Source of the DNA: Coprococcus phoceensis
Lineage (GTDB): Bacteria > Bacillota > Clostridia > Lachnospirales > Lachnospiraceae
DNA length: 64,000 nucleotides
Assembly (NCBI RefSeq): GCF_900104635.1
Contig: NZ_FNWC01000007.1
Span: 372,001 to 436,000 of the forward strand
Direction of reading: 5' to 3'
Each line of letters starts with the position of its first letter. Position 1 is the first letter of the stretch. Position numbers and translations under genes: made by a program. Of this stretch, positions 18,130-26,290 are shown piece by piece. The notes beneath the pieces are model-generated. The model was not told the origin of the DNA, made no database searches, and saw only the letters and a program-made list of their open reading frames with translations.

Positions 18130-19419
18130 ATGAATCAAGGAATAAAAGTTGTAAAAATAGCATTATTAGGTTTGGGAACAGTCGGAAGCGGTGTATATAA
18201 ATTGATCGAAGAAAAGGGAGAAGAATTTGAAAAACGCACGGGTGCGAAGATTCAGATTGAAAAAATTCTGGTACATAATCTGAAAAAGGAAAGACCGGGA
18301 GTGAAGAAGTGTCTTTTGACAGATCAGTGGAAAGAGATCATTGAAAATGATGAGATTGAGCTTGTGATAGAAGTGATGGGTGGAATCGAACCGGCAAAAG
18401 CTATGATTTTGGAGGCGTTAAATGCAGGAAAAAATGTAGTGACAGCGAATAAAGATCTGGTGGCAGAGCACGGAAAAGAACTGTTTGAAGCAGCAGAGAG
18501 GAATCAAAAAGACTTTTTATTCGAGGCGGCTGTCGCAGGTGGTATTCCAATCATCCGTCCGCTGAAACAGTGTCTTGCGGGAAATGAGATTTCAGATGTT
18601 ATCGGAATTGTCAATGGAACAACGAATTATATTTTGACCAAGATGTGCGAAGAAGGAATGGATTTTCAGGAGGCGCTTGCAAAAGCTACTGAGCTTGGAT
18701 ATGCGGAAGCAGATCCTACAGCGGATATAGAAGGATACGATGCAGGGCGGAAAGTTGCAATCATGGCATCGATTGCATTTCATTCCAGAGTCGTTTTTTC
18801 GGATGTCTATACAGAGGGAATCACAAAAATTACAGCAAAGGATATTGCGTATGCAAAGGAATTTGACAGTGTGATCAAACTGCTCGGCGCAGCTCACAAT
18901 ACAGAAAAAGGAATCGAGGTAGCTGTCTATCCGATGATGATTTCAAATCAGCACCCACTTGCGTCGGTAAGAGATTCATTCAATGCAGTATTTGTGCATG
19001 GAGATGCGGTGGACGATGCCATGTTCTATGGAAGGGGCGCGGGAGAACTTCCGACGGCAAGCGCGATTGTGGGAGATGTTTTGGACGTTGTGAGAAATAT
19101 GGAATATGGATGTACAGGCAGAATTGGCTGCGGTTGTTATCGAGAAACACAGGTCAAATCAATAGCCGATGTCAAGAATAAATTTTTCCTCCGCATGCAG
19201 GTCACGAATCAGTCGGGAGTGCTGGCAAGCATTGCAAATGTATTTGGAAAACATAAGGTAAGTATCGAACGAATCATTCAAAAAGATGTTGAAAAAGAAA
19301 AAGCGGAGCTGGTAATTGTGACAGAGTATGTGAAAGAAGGATATTTACAGGAGGCGTTAGATGAGCTGATGCAAATGCCGATTTTGGAGGAAATCAGCAG
19401 TAAGATCCGTGTTTATTAA
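18130..19419 (+). CDS. hom: Homoserine dehydrogenase
   Basis: Reduces aspartate semialdehyde to homoserine with NAD(P)H, the branch point to threonine and methionine. The 429-aa product has the Rossmann motif LGLGTVGSG near the N-terminus, the family signature NGTTNYILTKM, the ADPTADIEGYDAGRK substrate/metal segment, and a C-terminal ACT domain (about 350-429) that usually binds threonine for feedback control. GTG 18127 and ATG 18130 are adjacent; AGGAGG at 18113-18118 allows either, and ATG was kept. The insertion sequence ends about 65 bp upstream, so the native promoter may have been altered. thrC lies 26 kb away. Confidence 0.94.
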   Translation: MNQGIKVVKIALLGLGTVGSGVYKLIEEKGEEFEKRTGAKIQIEKILVHNLKKERPGVKKCLLTDQWKEIIENDEIELVIEVMGGIEPAKAMILEALNAGKNVVTANKDLVAEHGKELFEAAERNQKDFLFEAAVAGGIPIIRPLKQCLAGNEISDVIGIVNGTTNYILTKMCEEGMDFQEALAKATELGYAEADPTADIEGYDAGRKVAIMASIAFHSRVVFSDVYTEGITKITAKDIAYAKEFDSVIKLLGAAHNTEKGIEVAVYPMMISNQHPLASVRDSFNAVFVHGDAVDDAMFYGRGAGELPTASAIVGDVLDVVRNMEYGCTGRIGCGCYRETQVKSIADVKNKFFLRMQVTNQSGVLASIANVFGKHKVSIERIIQKDVEKEKAELVIVTEYVKEGYLQEALDELMQMPILEEISSKIRVY

Positions 19420-19428
19420 AAATCAGTC

Positions 19429-19457
19429 TTTACGTGAAAAACAGATTGTGTTACAAT
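19429..19457 (+). promoter_or_regulatory. Promoter of the folate operon
   Basis: TTTACG (19429-19434), a 17-bp spacer and TACAAT (19452-19457), starting 10 bp after the hom stop and 29 bp before the THF riboswitch. Confidence 0.65.
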
Positions 19458-19485
19458 TGTCGAGGAAAAATAAAATAAAAAGAAA

Positions 19486-19586
19486 AGCAGAGTAAGAGTA
19501 TGTGCGTTAAGTGCCAGTTGGACGGGGAGTTGCCAGTCGGACGAAAAGCAAAATTGCTTGCGGTACATACTCTGCATCCCGCTGCT
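19486..19586 (+). promoter_or_regulatory. Tetrahydrofolate (THF-I) riboswitch
   Basis: About 100 nt matching the THF-I aptamer: a closing stem AGCAG/CTGCT, the conserved core GTGCGTTAAGTGCC on the 5' side, GGACGGGGAG in the middle, and GCGGTACATACTCTGCATCCC at the 3' side, which contains the GCATCCCGC signature. The stem GAGTATGTGCG pairs with the distal GCGGTACATACTC region. It precedes a folate transporter gene, the classic context in Firmicutes. Confidence 0.88.
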
Positions 19587-19606
19587 GCACATGACAGATA
19601 TAAGGA

Positions 19607-19656
19607 AAATACCTGCTATGCGTAGCTTCAGGACTACTGCAAAGGAGGTATTTTTT
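19607..19656 (+). promoter_or_regulatory. Expression platform of the THF riboswitch (terminator that also hides the SD)
   Basis: AAATACCT (19607-19614) pairs with AGGTATTT (19646-19653), enclosing a small hairpin GCTATGCGTAGC (19615-19626). The right arm contains most of the ribosome site GGAGG (19644-19648) and runs into six T. One hairpin can therefore stop transcription or block translation of folT. Confidence 0.75.
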
Positions 19657-20214
19657 ATGTTGCAAATGAAGAAACAATTTGCAGACTCTTTTGAGGAGTT
19701 GAAGAACTTGAGGACAATTGTGGTGACAGCGCTGCTGATTGCCATTGCCGTCGTACTTGGATTTTTCAGTGTTCAGTTGACGGAAAATTTGAAAATCGGA
19801 TTTTCATTTATTGCCAATGAACTGACAGCCATGCTGTTTGGTCCGGTAGTCGGCGGTATTATGGGAGGAGTTGCCGATATTATCAAATATCTGCTCAAAC
19901 CTACCGGTCCGTTTTTCTTTGGGTTTACATTCAATGCGATACTCGGAGCAGTGATCTATGGCGTGATGCTCTATAAAAAGCCGATCAGCTTTAAAAGAAT
20001 ATTGGCGTCAAAGATTGTTGTGGCAATCGTTGTCAATGTATTTTTGAATACGTATTGGCTTTCGATGTTGTATGGAAATGCATTTATGGCAATTTTACCG
20101 CCACGTCTGATCAAACAGATCATCATGGTGCCGATACAGTCGATCATGTTGTATGCGGTTGTTGAGGTGCTCGCAAAAGCAAAAGTCTTTTCCGCATTTC
20201 GAGTGAAAGTATAA
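19657..20214 (+). CDS. folT: Folate-specific ECF transporter S component
   Basis: Substrate-binding membrane subunit of an energy-coupling-factor importer; it works with EcfA/EcfA'/EcfT encoded elsewhere to take up folates. 185 aa with five to six hydrophobic helices. Typical S-component features are FGPVVGGIMGGVADIIKYL and GPFFFGFTFNAILGAVIYG. ATG 19657 follows GGAGG inside the riboswitch platform; the open frame from 19558 runs through the aptamer and is not translated. The riboswitch directly upstream supports folate as substrate. First gene of a run of five co-oriented genes with short gaps. Confidence 0.9.
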   Translation: MLQMKKQFADSFEELKNLRTIVVTALLIAIAVVLGFFSVQLTENLKIGFSFIANELTAMLFGPVVGGIMGGVADIIKYLLKPTGPFFFGFTFNAILGAVIYGVMLYKKPISFKRILASKIVVAIVVNVFLNTYWLSMLYGNAFMAILPPRLIKQIIMVPIQSIMLYAVVEVLAKAKVFSAFRVKV

Positions 20215-20263
20215 AATAATTAAAGAAGAATGTGGCATACTAAAGCAAAAAGGAGAATGCGAG

Positions 20264-20908
20264 ATGACGGCAGAAGTAATCTCTTATTTGCTTTCACAGG
20301 AGAATGAAAAGGAGTACTTGCAGTCTCAGATGGTTCTGCAATGTGCTCCTTTTCTGAAAAGGATAAAGATAGCAGGTATGTTTTGTGCGAAGTGCTTTGA
20401 CGAGAAAATATGTGTGGAAGTATTGAACAATACGGATATCTGTTATAAACTGCTCTATAAAGTGCAGGGTGGTTTTCAAGTGTTCTTATATCGAAAAGAA
20501 GAATTTCAAACCTATCTGAGAAGGACGGAGGTGCGTAAGTTTTTAATAGCATATGGATATGACTGTGAGCATATGGAAAACTGTTTGAACCTGCTCGGCA
20601 TGAGACTGAAATGCTATTTGCAGAAAGAACAGCTATTTCCACATGAGATAGGTGTGTTCTTGGGGTATCCGCCTGAGGATGTAAAAGCTTTTATAAAGCA
20701 AAATGGGAAGGGGGCGGTTTTGTGCGGATATTGGAAGGTTTATTCGAATATAAAGAAAGCACAACTACAGTTTTTGATGTATGATATGGCAAAAGTGCAT
20801 GCAGTCAATGAATATTTATGTGGAAGGTCTGTGTGGAAAATCGCATTGCAGAACAATTGCTTCTCGTGGTACAATGGAGAGCGTGAAAAGGAGGAGTTAA
20901 CGATATGA
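20264..20908 (+). CDS. DUF3793 family protein
   Basis: Conserved Firmicutes protein of unknown biochemical function, 214 aa, soluble. The family's signature HEIGVFLGYPPEDVKAFI is at 127-144, followed by GYWKVYSN (155-162). It contains nine or more cysteines (for example C27, C41, C44, C50, C60), which may reflect an anaerobic cytosol or metal binding. ATG 20264 follows AGGAG. Its stop overlaps the thyA start (ATGA), so the two are translationally coupled. The position between folT and thyA under a THF riboswitch suggests a link to folate or thymidylate metabolism here; that is inference. Confidence 0.85.
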   Translation: MTAEVISYLLSQENEKEYLQSQMVLQCAPFLKRIKIAGMFCAKCFDEKICVEVLNNTDICYKLLYKVQGGFQVFLYRKEEFQTYLRRTEVRKFLIAYGYDCEHMENCLNLLGMRLKCYLQKEQLFPHEIGVFLGYPPEDVKAFIKQNGKGAVLCGYWKVYSNIKKAQLQFLMYDMAKVHAVNEYLCGRSVWKIALQNNCFSWYNGEREKEELTI

Positions 20909-21753
20909 GTTATGCAGATAAAGTGTTTATAGATATGTGCCGTGATATTATCGATAACGGTGTCAGTACGGAAGGTGAAAAGGTGCGCCCAAAGTGGGAG
21001 GATGGAAGCTTTGCCTATACGCTGAAAAAGTTTTGTGTGGTGAATCGATATGATTTGTCAAAGGAATTTCCGGCGTTGACACTTCGACGTACCGGTATCA
21101 AAAGTTGTGTGGATGAGTTGTTGTGGATTTGGCAGAGAAAATCCAATAATGTGCATGATCTAAAGCCACATATTTGGGACAGCTGGGCAGATGAAGATGG
21201 GTCGATCGGAAAGGCTTATGGATATCAGATGAGTGTAAAGCATCAATATAAAGAGGGAATGATGGATCAGGTGGACCGTGTAATCTATGATTTGAAAAAT
21301 AATCCATATAGCCGCCGTATTATGACAAATATTTATGTCCACCAGGATTTGCACGAGATGAACCTGTATCCGTGTGCGTACAGCATGACATTTAATGTGA
21401 CAAAGAAGAATGACAGTGACAAGCTGGTCCTAAACGGAATTTTAAACCAGCGTTCTCAGGATGTGCTTGCGGCGAATAACTGGAATGTATGCCAGTATGC
21501 GGTGTTGATGCATATGCTGGCACAGGTGTGTGATATGCAAGTGGGCGAGTTTGTCCATGTGATCGCAGATGCGCATATTTATGACAGACATATTGCGCTT
21601 GTGGAAGAACTCATTTCCAGAGAGCCGCTGCCTGCACCTACGTTCTGGCTGAATCCAAAGGTGAAGGATTTTTATGAATTCACACCGGATGATGTGCGAC
21701 TGGACAACTATGAGACAGGGCCACAGATTAAAAATATTCCGATTGCAGTGTAG
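20905..21753 (+). CDS. thyA: Thymidylate synthase (divergent ThyA type)
   Basis: Methylates dUMP to dTMP using methylene-THF, producing dihydrofolate. 282 aa. The active-site cysteine is C157 in NLYPCAYS, and the phosphate-binding region has SRRIM (136-140) and NQRSQD (181-186). Residues around the active site differ from the classical PCH and QRSxDxxLGxPFN motifs, giving PCA and QRSQDVLAANNWN instead; this resembles a clostridial subgroup rather than a dead enzyme, since Cys and Arg are kept. The C-terminus ends IAV, as in ThyA. Followed 11 bp later by folA, which recycles its dihydrofolate product. Confidence 0.9.
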   Translation: MSYADKVFIDMCRDIIDNGVSTEGEKVRPKWEDGSFAYTLKKFCVVNRYDLSKEFPALTLRRTGIKSCVDELLWIWQRKSNNVHDLKPHIWDSWADEDGSIGKAYGYQMSVKHQYKEGMMDQVDRVIYDLKNNPYSRRIMTNIYVHQDLHEMNLYPCAYSMTFNVTKKNDSDKLVLNGILNQRSQDVLAANNWNVCQYAVLMHMLAQVCDMQVGEFVHVIADAHIYDRHIALVEELISREPLPAPTFWLNPKVKDFYEFTPDDVRLDNYETGPQIKNIPIAV

Positions 21754-21764
21754 GAGGAAAAAAG

Positions 21765-22256
21765 ATGAATTTGATTGTAGCAGTGGATAAGAATTGGGCA
21801 ATTGGTCTGCATAATAAACTTTTGGTAAGTATTCCGGCAGATATGAAATTTTTCCGTGAGACGACGATGGGAAAAGTGGTCGTGATGGGAAGAAAGACAT
21901 TGGAGAGTTTTCCGGGAGGGCAGCCACTCAAAAAGAGAACGAATATTGTTCTGACAAGTGATCAGAATTACAAGGTCAAAGATGCTGTTGTAGTCAACAG
22001 TGTGGAAGCGCTTTTGGAGGAACTGAGACAGTATAACGATGAGGATATTTATGTGATCGGCGGGGAAAGCATTTACCGTCAGCTTCTCCCATACTGTAAG
22101 GTTGCGCACATTACAAAGATTGACCATGCGTATGAGGCAGATACATATTTTCCAAATCTGGATGAGATGCCGGAGTGGAAGATTACAGGGATCAGCGAGG
22201 AACAGACATATTTCAATCTGGAATATGAATTTGTAAAATACGAAAGAATTGGTTAG
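21765..22256 (+). CDS. folA: Dihydrofolate reductase
   Basis: Reduces dihydrofolate to THF with NADPH, closing the cycle opened by ThyA. 163 aa, normal length. The N-terminal MNLIVAVDKNWAIG contains the substrate-loop Trp, FFRETTMGKVVVMGRKT the nucleotide-binding segment, and YVIGGESIYRQLL the GG motif. Catalytic acid: the residue after IP in SIPADMKFF (D at about 27 region). The ribosome site AGGAGG lies between the thyA stop and ATG 21765. The short spacing on both sides indicates the same transcript as folT, DUF3793 and thyA. Confidence 0.95.
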   Translation: MNLIVAVDKNWAIGLHNKLLVSIPADMKFFRETTMGKVVVMGRKTLESFPGGQPLKKRTNIVLTSDQNYKVKDAVVVNSVEALLEELRQYNDEDIYVIGGESIYRQLLPYCKVAHITKIDHAYEADTYFPNLDEMPEWKITGISEEQTYFNLEYEFVKYERIG

Positions 22257-22269
22257 GAGATAAGACAAG

Positions 22270-23160
22270 ATGATAAAAGTGATTGCATCAGATATGGACG
22301 GGACGCTGCTTGGGTTAGATCATAAGGTCGCACCGAGGACGTTGGAGGCAATTCATAGGGCACAGGAGCAGGGAATTCGTTTTATGATCGCGACAGGAAG
22401 AAATTTCCGAAGTGCAATGGAGGAACTGGAGGAATTGGACCTAGAGTGTGATTATCTTGTGGGAAGTGGCGCAGAAGTGAGAAATTCGCAAAAAGAAGTG
22501 GTGCTGCAAACACCGATTCCGATTGAGGTGTGTGAAGAACTATATCGACAGTTGATAAAATTTCCGGTGTCGATCATCTTTTCTACAGATGATTTTGACT
22601 ATCGAATCGGAACCGAGGAGGAGATAGAGGAAAGCATTGTAGAACAGATTCATCTGTTCCATCTGGATTTGGAGCCGGAGAAAATCCGACATTCTGAATT
22701 GTATGAGCGTATCTGTAAAGCGACCAGAAGAATATCGGATTTTGCAGAATTAAAAGAGGGAAAAGCGCCAATCTATAAGGTTTTTATTTTTACCGAAGAT
22801 ATTCCGCTATTGAAACGGATTCAGAGCGTACTAGGTGAAAACAACAAGGTTGCGGTGGCATCTTCGTTTATTACGAATCTGGAGATTACAGATGTACATG
22901 CGCAGAAAGGGCCGATGTTAAAGCGGTATATTGAGTCGCTTGGATATACGATGGATGAGGTGATGGTATTTGGCGACAGCATGAATGATTACTCAATGCT
23001 TTCTATGGATTTTGGAGCGACGGTTGCAATGGAAAATGCGGAACCTGAGATTAAAGAAGTGGCAAAATATGTGACAAAAAGCAATGAAGCGTATGGAGTG
23101 TCGTATGCAATAGAAGAGCTTTTGAAGCATTATAAAGAAACAAAGGAGGGCGTGTCTTAA
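22270..23160 (+). CDS. Cof-type HAD-IIB phosphatase
   Basis: Haloacid-dehalogenase-superfamily hydrolase, 296 aa, with a C2B cap. Motif I is SDMDGTLL (8-15), motif II TGRN, and motifs III/IV are the Lys of the QKGP segment and GDSMNDYSML. Family members dephosphorylate sugar phosphates, FMN, pyridoxal phosphate or other small phosphoesters; the substrate cannot be told. It lies 13 bp after folA, so a role in the folate unit (for example a pathway phosphatase) is possible but unsupported. Its stop overlaps by 4 bp the end of the convergent small gene. Confidence 0.88.
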   Translation: MIKVIASDMDGTLLGLDHKVAPRTLEAIHRAQEQGIRFMIATGRNFRSAMEELEELDLECDYLVGSGAEVRNSQKEVVLQTPIPIEVCEELYRQLIKFPVSIIFSTDDFDYRIGTEEEIEESIVEQIHLFHLDLEPEKIRHSELYERICKATRRISDFAELKEGKAPIYKVFIFTEDIPLLKRIQSVLGENNKVAVASSFITNLEITDVHAQKGPMLKRYIESLGYTMDEVMVFGDSMNDYSMLSMDFGATVAMENAEPEIKEVAKYVTKSNEAYGVSYAIEELLKHYKETKEGVS

Positions 23161-23402
23161 GAAGACAGCCCTTCTTTTCTGAGCTCCTGCATTTGCCGTA
23201 AGACCTCTAAATCGGATTCTTTTAAGCGAAGATTGGACTCGAGAGATTCCCCGTCCGGTGTTGTAACTTTGATTTCAATGATTGTATCTTTGCAGAGTGC
23301 TCTTTTTGAAACAGCATCTAAAAAAGAAGGAAACTTTGGATGGTTTTGTTTGAGTGTTGCTAACATGCTTTTTACCTGCATGAATTTCATCGGATTTATC
23401 AT
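23157..23402 (-). CDS. Small conserved protein of unknown function (81 aa)
   Basis: A short soluble protein, convergent with and overlapping the HAD gene end by 4 bp. AAGGAG sits upstream of its ATG on the minus strand (11-nt spacing). The sequence has an amphipathic N-terminus (MINPMKFMQVKSMLATLKQNH), a PKFPSFLDAV segment, then a beta-rich IIEIKVTTPDGESLESNLRL stretch and a terminal helix. I recall similar short proteins in Lachnospiraceae but know no function. The reading frame and ribosome site support it as real rather than a shadow ORF. Confidence 0.65.
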   Translation of the reverse strand: MINPMKFMQVKSMLATLKQNHPKFPSFLDAVSKRALCKDTIIEIKVTTPDGESLESNLRLKESDLEVLRQMQELRKEGLSS

Positions 23403-23542
23403 AAATAGTCATTCTCCTTTTATTTTATAATTTTTTAATTGCTTTTTTTAACAGTTGTGATATAGTTTCTCGTTGATACATTCGTATCATCTATTTTAAA
23501 AAATCAAACAGATGTTGTCAATTGGTACAGGAGGAAAATGAT

Positions 23543-24388
23543 ATGATGATTATTACGGATTCTGCTTCGGATATCACAAAGCAGGAAGCATTGGAGATGA
23601 ATATCCGAATCGTTTCTTTAAAGATAAGATTTTCAGATGGGGAGTTTCCTCAGAATACGGAAGAAGACTTTTCTGTGTTTTTCGAAAAACTTGCAGCGGA
23701 AAAAGATCTTCCGACTACGAGTCAGCCATCTCCGGAAGAATTTTTGGAGCTTTACGAAGAAGCGAAAGATGCAGGAGAAGAAGTACTGGTGATCACACTT
23801 TCAAGTGGATTAAGTGGAACGGTCAATGCGGCGAATCTGGCAAAACAGATGGCAGAGTATGAAAAAATCTGGATTGTGGATTCAGAGCAGGCAATCATCA
23901 CTCAGCGTTTTCTTGTTCAGCGCGCGGTGAAAATGCGCAAAGAAGGGAAGGGTGTGGAAGAGATTGTCGCATGTCTTGAAGATTTAAAGAAGCGTTTGAC
24001 CGTATGTGGAATGCTGAACACTCTGACCTATTTGAAAAAGGGCGGAAGAATACCTGCACCGTTGGCAGTGCTTGGAAATGCACTCCAAATCAAACCGGTC
24101 ATTGAATTGAAGGACAAGGTGTTGGTCATGCTTGGAAAAGCGAGGGGACAAAAAGGAGGCATGAAATATCTTTGGAAGGAGTTTGGCTCATATGAGATTG
24201 ATAAAAATGAGCCGGTATATTTTGGATATACTTCCGATAAAGAGATTGTAGAACAATTTATGGAAAAGACGGTAGCAGAATATGGTCTGAAAAAATACGA
24301 GATCTATCCGGTTGGCGGCATTATCGGGACACATGTGGGTCCTGGATGCATTGCAATTAGTTTTGCAAAAAAGGAAAACTTTAGTTGA
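23543..24388 (+). CDS. DegV family fatty-acid-binding protein (FakB-like)
   Basis: DegV/FakB proteins bind a fatty acid and present it to the kinase FakA for phosphorylation. 281 aa from ATG 23543, which is 8 nt after AGGAGG (23529-23534); an in-frame TTG at 23522 precedes the ribosome site and was discarded. Visible signatures are IITDSASDITKQE at the N-terminus, the PTTSQPSPEEF segment, ITLSSGLSGTVNAA, and GTHVGPGCIAISF at the C-terminus, all lining the lipid pocket. No fakA-like gene is nearby. The TGA stop overlaps the -35 box of the ilvB promoter. Confidence 0.9.
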   Translation: MMIITDSASDITKQEALEMNIRIVSLKIRFSDGEFPQNTEEDFSVFFEKLAAEKDLPTTSQPSPEEFLELYEEAKDAGEEVLVITLSSGLSGTVNAANLAKQMAEYEKIWIVDSEQAIITQRFLVQRAVKMRKEGKGVEEIVACLEDLKKRLTVCGMLNTLTYLKKGGRIPAPLAVLGNALQIKPVIELKDKVLVMLGKARGQKGGMKYLWKEFGSYEIDKNEPVYFGYTSDKEIVEQFMEKTVAEYGLKKYEIYPVGGIIGTHVGPGCIAISFAKKENFS

Positions 24389-24413
24389 CAAAAGTGTCAG
24401 AAAATTTTATAAT
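24385..24413 (+). promoter_or_regulatory. Consensus promoter of ilvBN
   Basis: TTGACA (24385-24390), a 17-bp spacer and TATAAT (24408-24413): full consensus. It leaves an ilvB leader of about 130 nt. Confidence 0.85.
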
Positions 24414-24426
24414 AACTCTAAATTGT

Positions 24427-24527
24427 CTGTAAAATACAGTGTCAAGGAGGAGTACACAGTTTTTGAAAAACTGGTCGGCAATATAGAAAATGATTCGCCC
24501 TAAGCTGTATGCTTGGGGTGTTTTTTT
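24427..24527 (+). promoter_or_regulatory. ilvB leader with intrinsic terminator (attenuator-like)
   Basis: Three successive hairpins: CTGTA/TACAG (24427-24439), CAGTTTTT-G-AAAAACTG (24457-24473), and a terminator CCCTAAGC/GCTTGGGG (24498-24505 and 24511-24518) followed by T7 (24521-24527). An AGGAGG (24445-24450) precedes the second hairpin, but no clear leader peptide rich in Ile, Leu or Val follows. No T-box motif is present. Confidence 0.65.
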
Positions 24528-24548
24528 GTATCTGGAAGGAGGACATAT

Positions 24549-26276
24549 ATGAGGAAGATTACAGGAAATAAATTGTTTGTGAAGGCACTAAAAGAAGAAG
24601 GGGTGGATATTCTGTTCGGATATCCAGGCGCCTGTACGATTGATATCAGCGATGAGCTTTATAAGCAGGACTATACAAAAGTGATTTTGCCAAGACACGA
24701 GCAGGCGCTTGTGCATGCGGCGGATGCCTATGCAAGATCTACCGGAAAGGTAGGTGTCTGTCTTGTGACAAGCGGTCCCGGGGCGACGAATCTTGTTACC
24801 GGAATTGCGACAGCCAACTATGACAGTGTTCCGCTTGTGTGTTTTACAGGGCAGGTCGCAAGAAATCTGATCGGAAATGATGCATTTCAGGAAGTTGATA
24901 TTGTCGGAATTACAAGAAGTATCTGCAAATATGGAATTACGGTACAAAAAAGAGAAGATTTGGGGCGGATTATCAAAGAAGCATTTTATATTGCAAGGAC
25001 AGGAAGACCGGGACCGGTAGTCATAGACCTTCCAAAAGATGTGATGGCAGAACTTGGAAGTCCTGAGTATCCGCAGACTGTGAATATCAGAGGGTATAAG
25101 CCGAATACAGAGGTTCATATCGGACAGCTAAAACGTGCCATGAAGATGCTGAATAAAGCGAAAAAACCGCTGTTTTTAGCAGGGGGCGGTGTAAAGATTG
25201 CAAACGCGGTCGAGATATTTACAAAAATTGTAGACATCACAAAGATTCCGGTAGTGACAACGATCATGGGAAGAGGGTCGATTCCTACGAATCACCCACT
25301 GTTTATCGGAAATTTGGGCATGCATGGAGCATATGCGGCAAATATGGCAGTCAGTGAATGTGATCTTTTGTTTTCGATTGGAACAAGATTCAATGATCGG
25401 ATTACCGGAAAGATACATGAATTTGCTCCGAATGCACAGATTGTACACATTGATATTGACACTGCTTCTATTTCAAGAAACGTACATGTAGATATTCCGA
25501 TTGTGGCAGATGCGAAAACCGCGACCGAAAAGATTTTGGAGTATGCGGCCTTTCATGATACGGCACAGTGGCTTGAAAAGATAGAAGGATGGAAAGAAGA
25601 ACATCCATTGAAAATGAAAGAAAAACCAGTGCTGACACCACAAAAAGTCATTGAGACAATCAATGAGATGTTTGAGGAGGCAATTGTGGTGACAGATGTG
25701 GGACAGCATCAGATGTTCACAACACAATATTTGGAGCTGACGGAGAAAAAACAACTTTTGACATCCGGTGGACTGGGGACAATGGGGTATGGATTTCCGG
25801 GGGCGATCGGCGCACAACTTGGCAATCCAGACACACCGGTCATTGCGATTTCCGGAGATGGTGGTATGCAGATGAATATACAGGAATTTGCGACTGCAGT
25901 CGGGCAGGAACTTCCTCTCATTTTATGCGTGTTTAACAATAACTATCTTGGAATGGTGCGTCAGTGGCAGAAGTTATTTTACGGAAAGCGTTATTCCATG
26001 ACCTGCCTTCGTGCTAGAAAATCCTGCGAGGGAAAATGCGGAACACCGGAATGTGAGTGCCCGCCGTATACACCTGACTTTGTGAAACTGGCAGAGAGCT
26101 ATGGCGCAAAAGGAATTCGCGTATTCAAACCGGAGGAAATCAAAGAAGCATTTGAAGAGGCGAGAAAGAATACAAAGACCCCGACATTGATTGAATTCAT
26201 TATGGATCCGGAGGACTTGGTATATCCGATGATCAAGCCGGGCGGAACATTAGAAGAGATGTTGATGGATTGTTAG
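24549..26276 (+). CDS. ilvB: Acetolactate synthase large (catalytic) subunit
   Basis: TPP enzyme that condenses two pyruvates, or pyruvate with 2-oxobutyrate, in the first common step of valine, leucine and isoleucine synthesis. 575 aa from ATG 24549 behind GGAAGGAGG; a longer frame from 24513 lies within the terminator. Features: FGYPGACTIDI at the N-terminus, the catalytic Glu in LPRHEQALVHAA, the GGGV FAD-region segment, and the TPP/Mg motif ISGDGGMQMNIQEF...NNNYLGM. Unusual: a Cys-rich segment (C486, C493, C497, C502, C504) between the TPP domain and the C-terminus. Followed 14 bp later by ilvN. Confidence 0.95.
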   Translation: MRKITGNKLFVKALKEEGVDILFGYPGACTIDISDELYKQDYTKVILPRHEQALVHAADAYARSTGKVGVCLVTSGPGATNLVTGIATANYDSVPLVCFTGQVARNLIGNDAFQEVDIVGITRSICKYGITVQKREDLGRIIKEAFYIARTGRPGPVVIDLPKDVMAELGSPEYPQTVNIRGYKPNTEVHIGQLKRAMKMLNKAKKPLFLAGGGVKIANAVEIFTKIVDITKIPVVTTIMGRGSIPTNHPLFIGNLGMHGAYAANMAVSECDLLFSIGTRFNDRITGKIHEFAPNAQIVHIDIDTASISRNVHVDIPIVADAKTATEKILEYAAFHDTAQWLEKIEGWKEEHPLKMKEKPVLTPQKVIETINEMFEEAIVVTDVGQHQMFTTQYLELTEKKQLLTSGGLGTMGYGFPGAIGAQLGNPDTPVIAISGDGGMQMNIQEFATAVGQELPLILCVFNNNYLGMVRQWQKLFYGKRYSMTCLRARKSCEGKCGTPECECPPYTPDFVKLAESYGAKGIRVFKPEEIKEAFEEARKNTKTPTLIEFIMDPEDLVYPMIKPGGTLEEMLMDC

Positions 26277-26290
26277 GAGGAGCAAAAATT

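Noticed and set aside
24312..24503. 63-aa ORF across the degV end and ilvB leader
   Set aside because: Runs through the consensus ilvB promoter and leader hairpins and has no ribosome site.
24414..24548. T-box riboswitch for ilvB
   Set aside because: No GGGTGGTACCGCG-like T-box sequence and the leader is too short.
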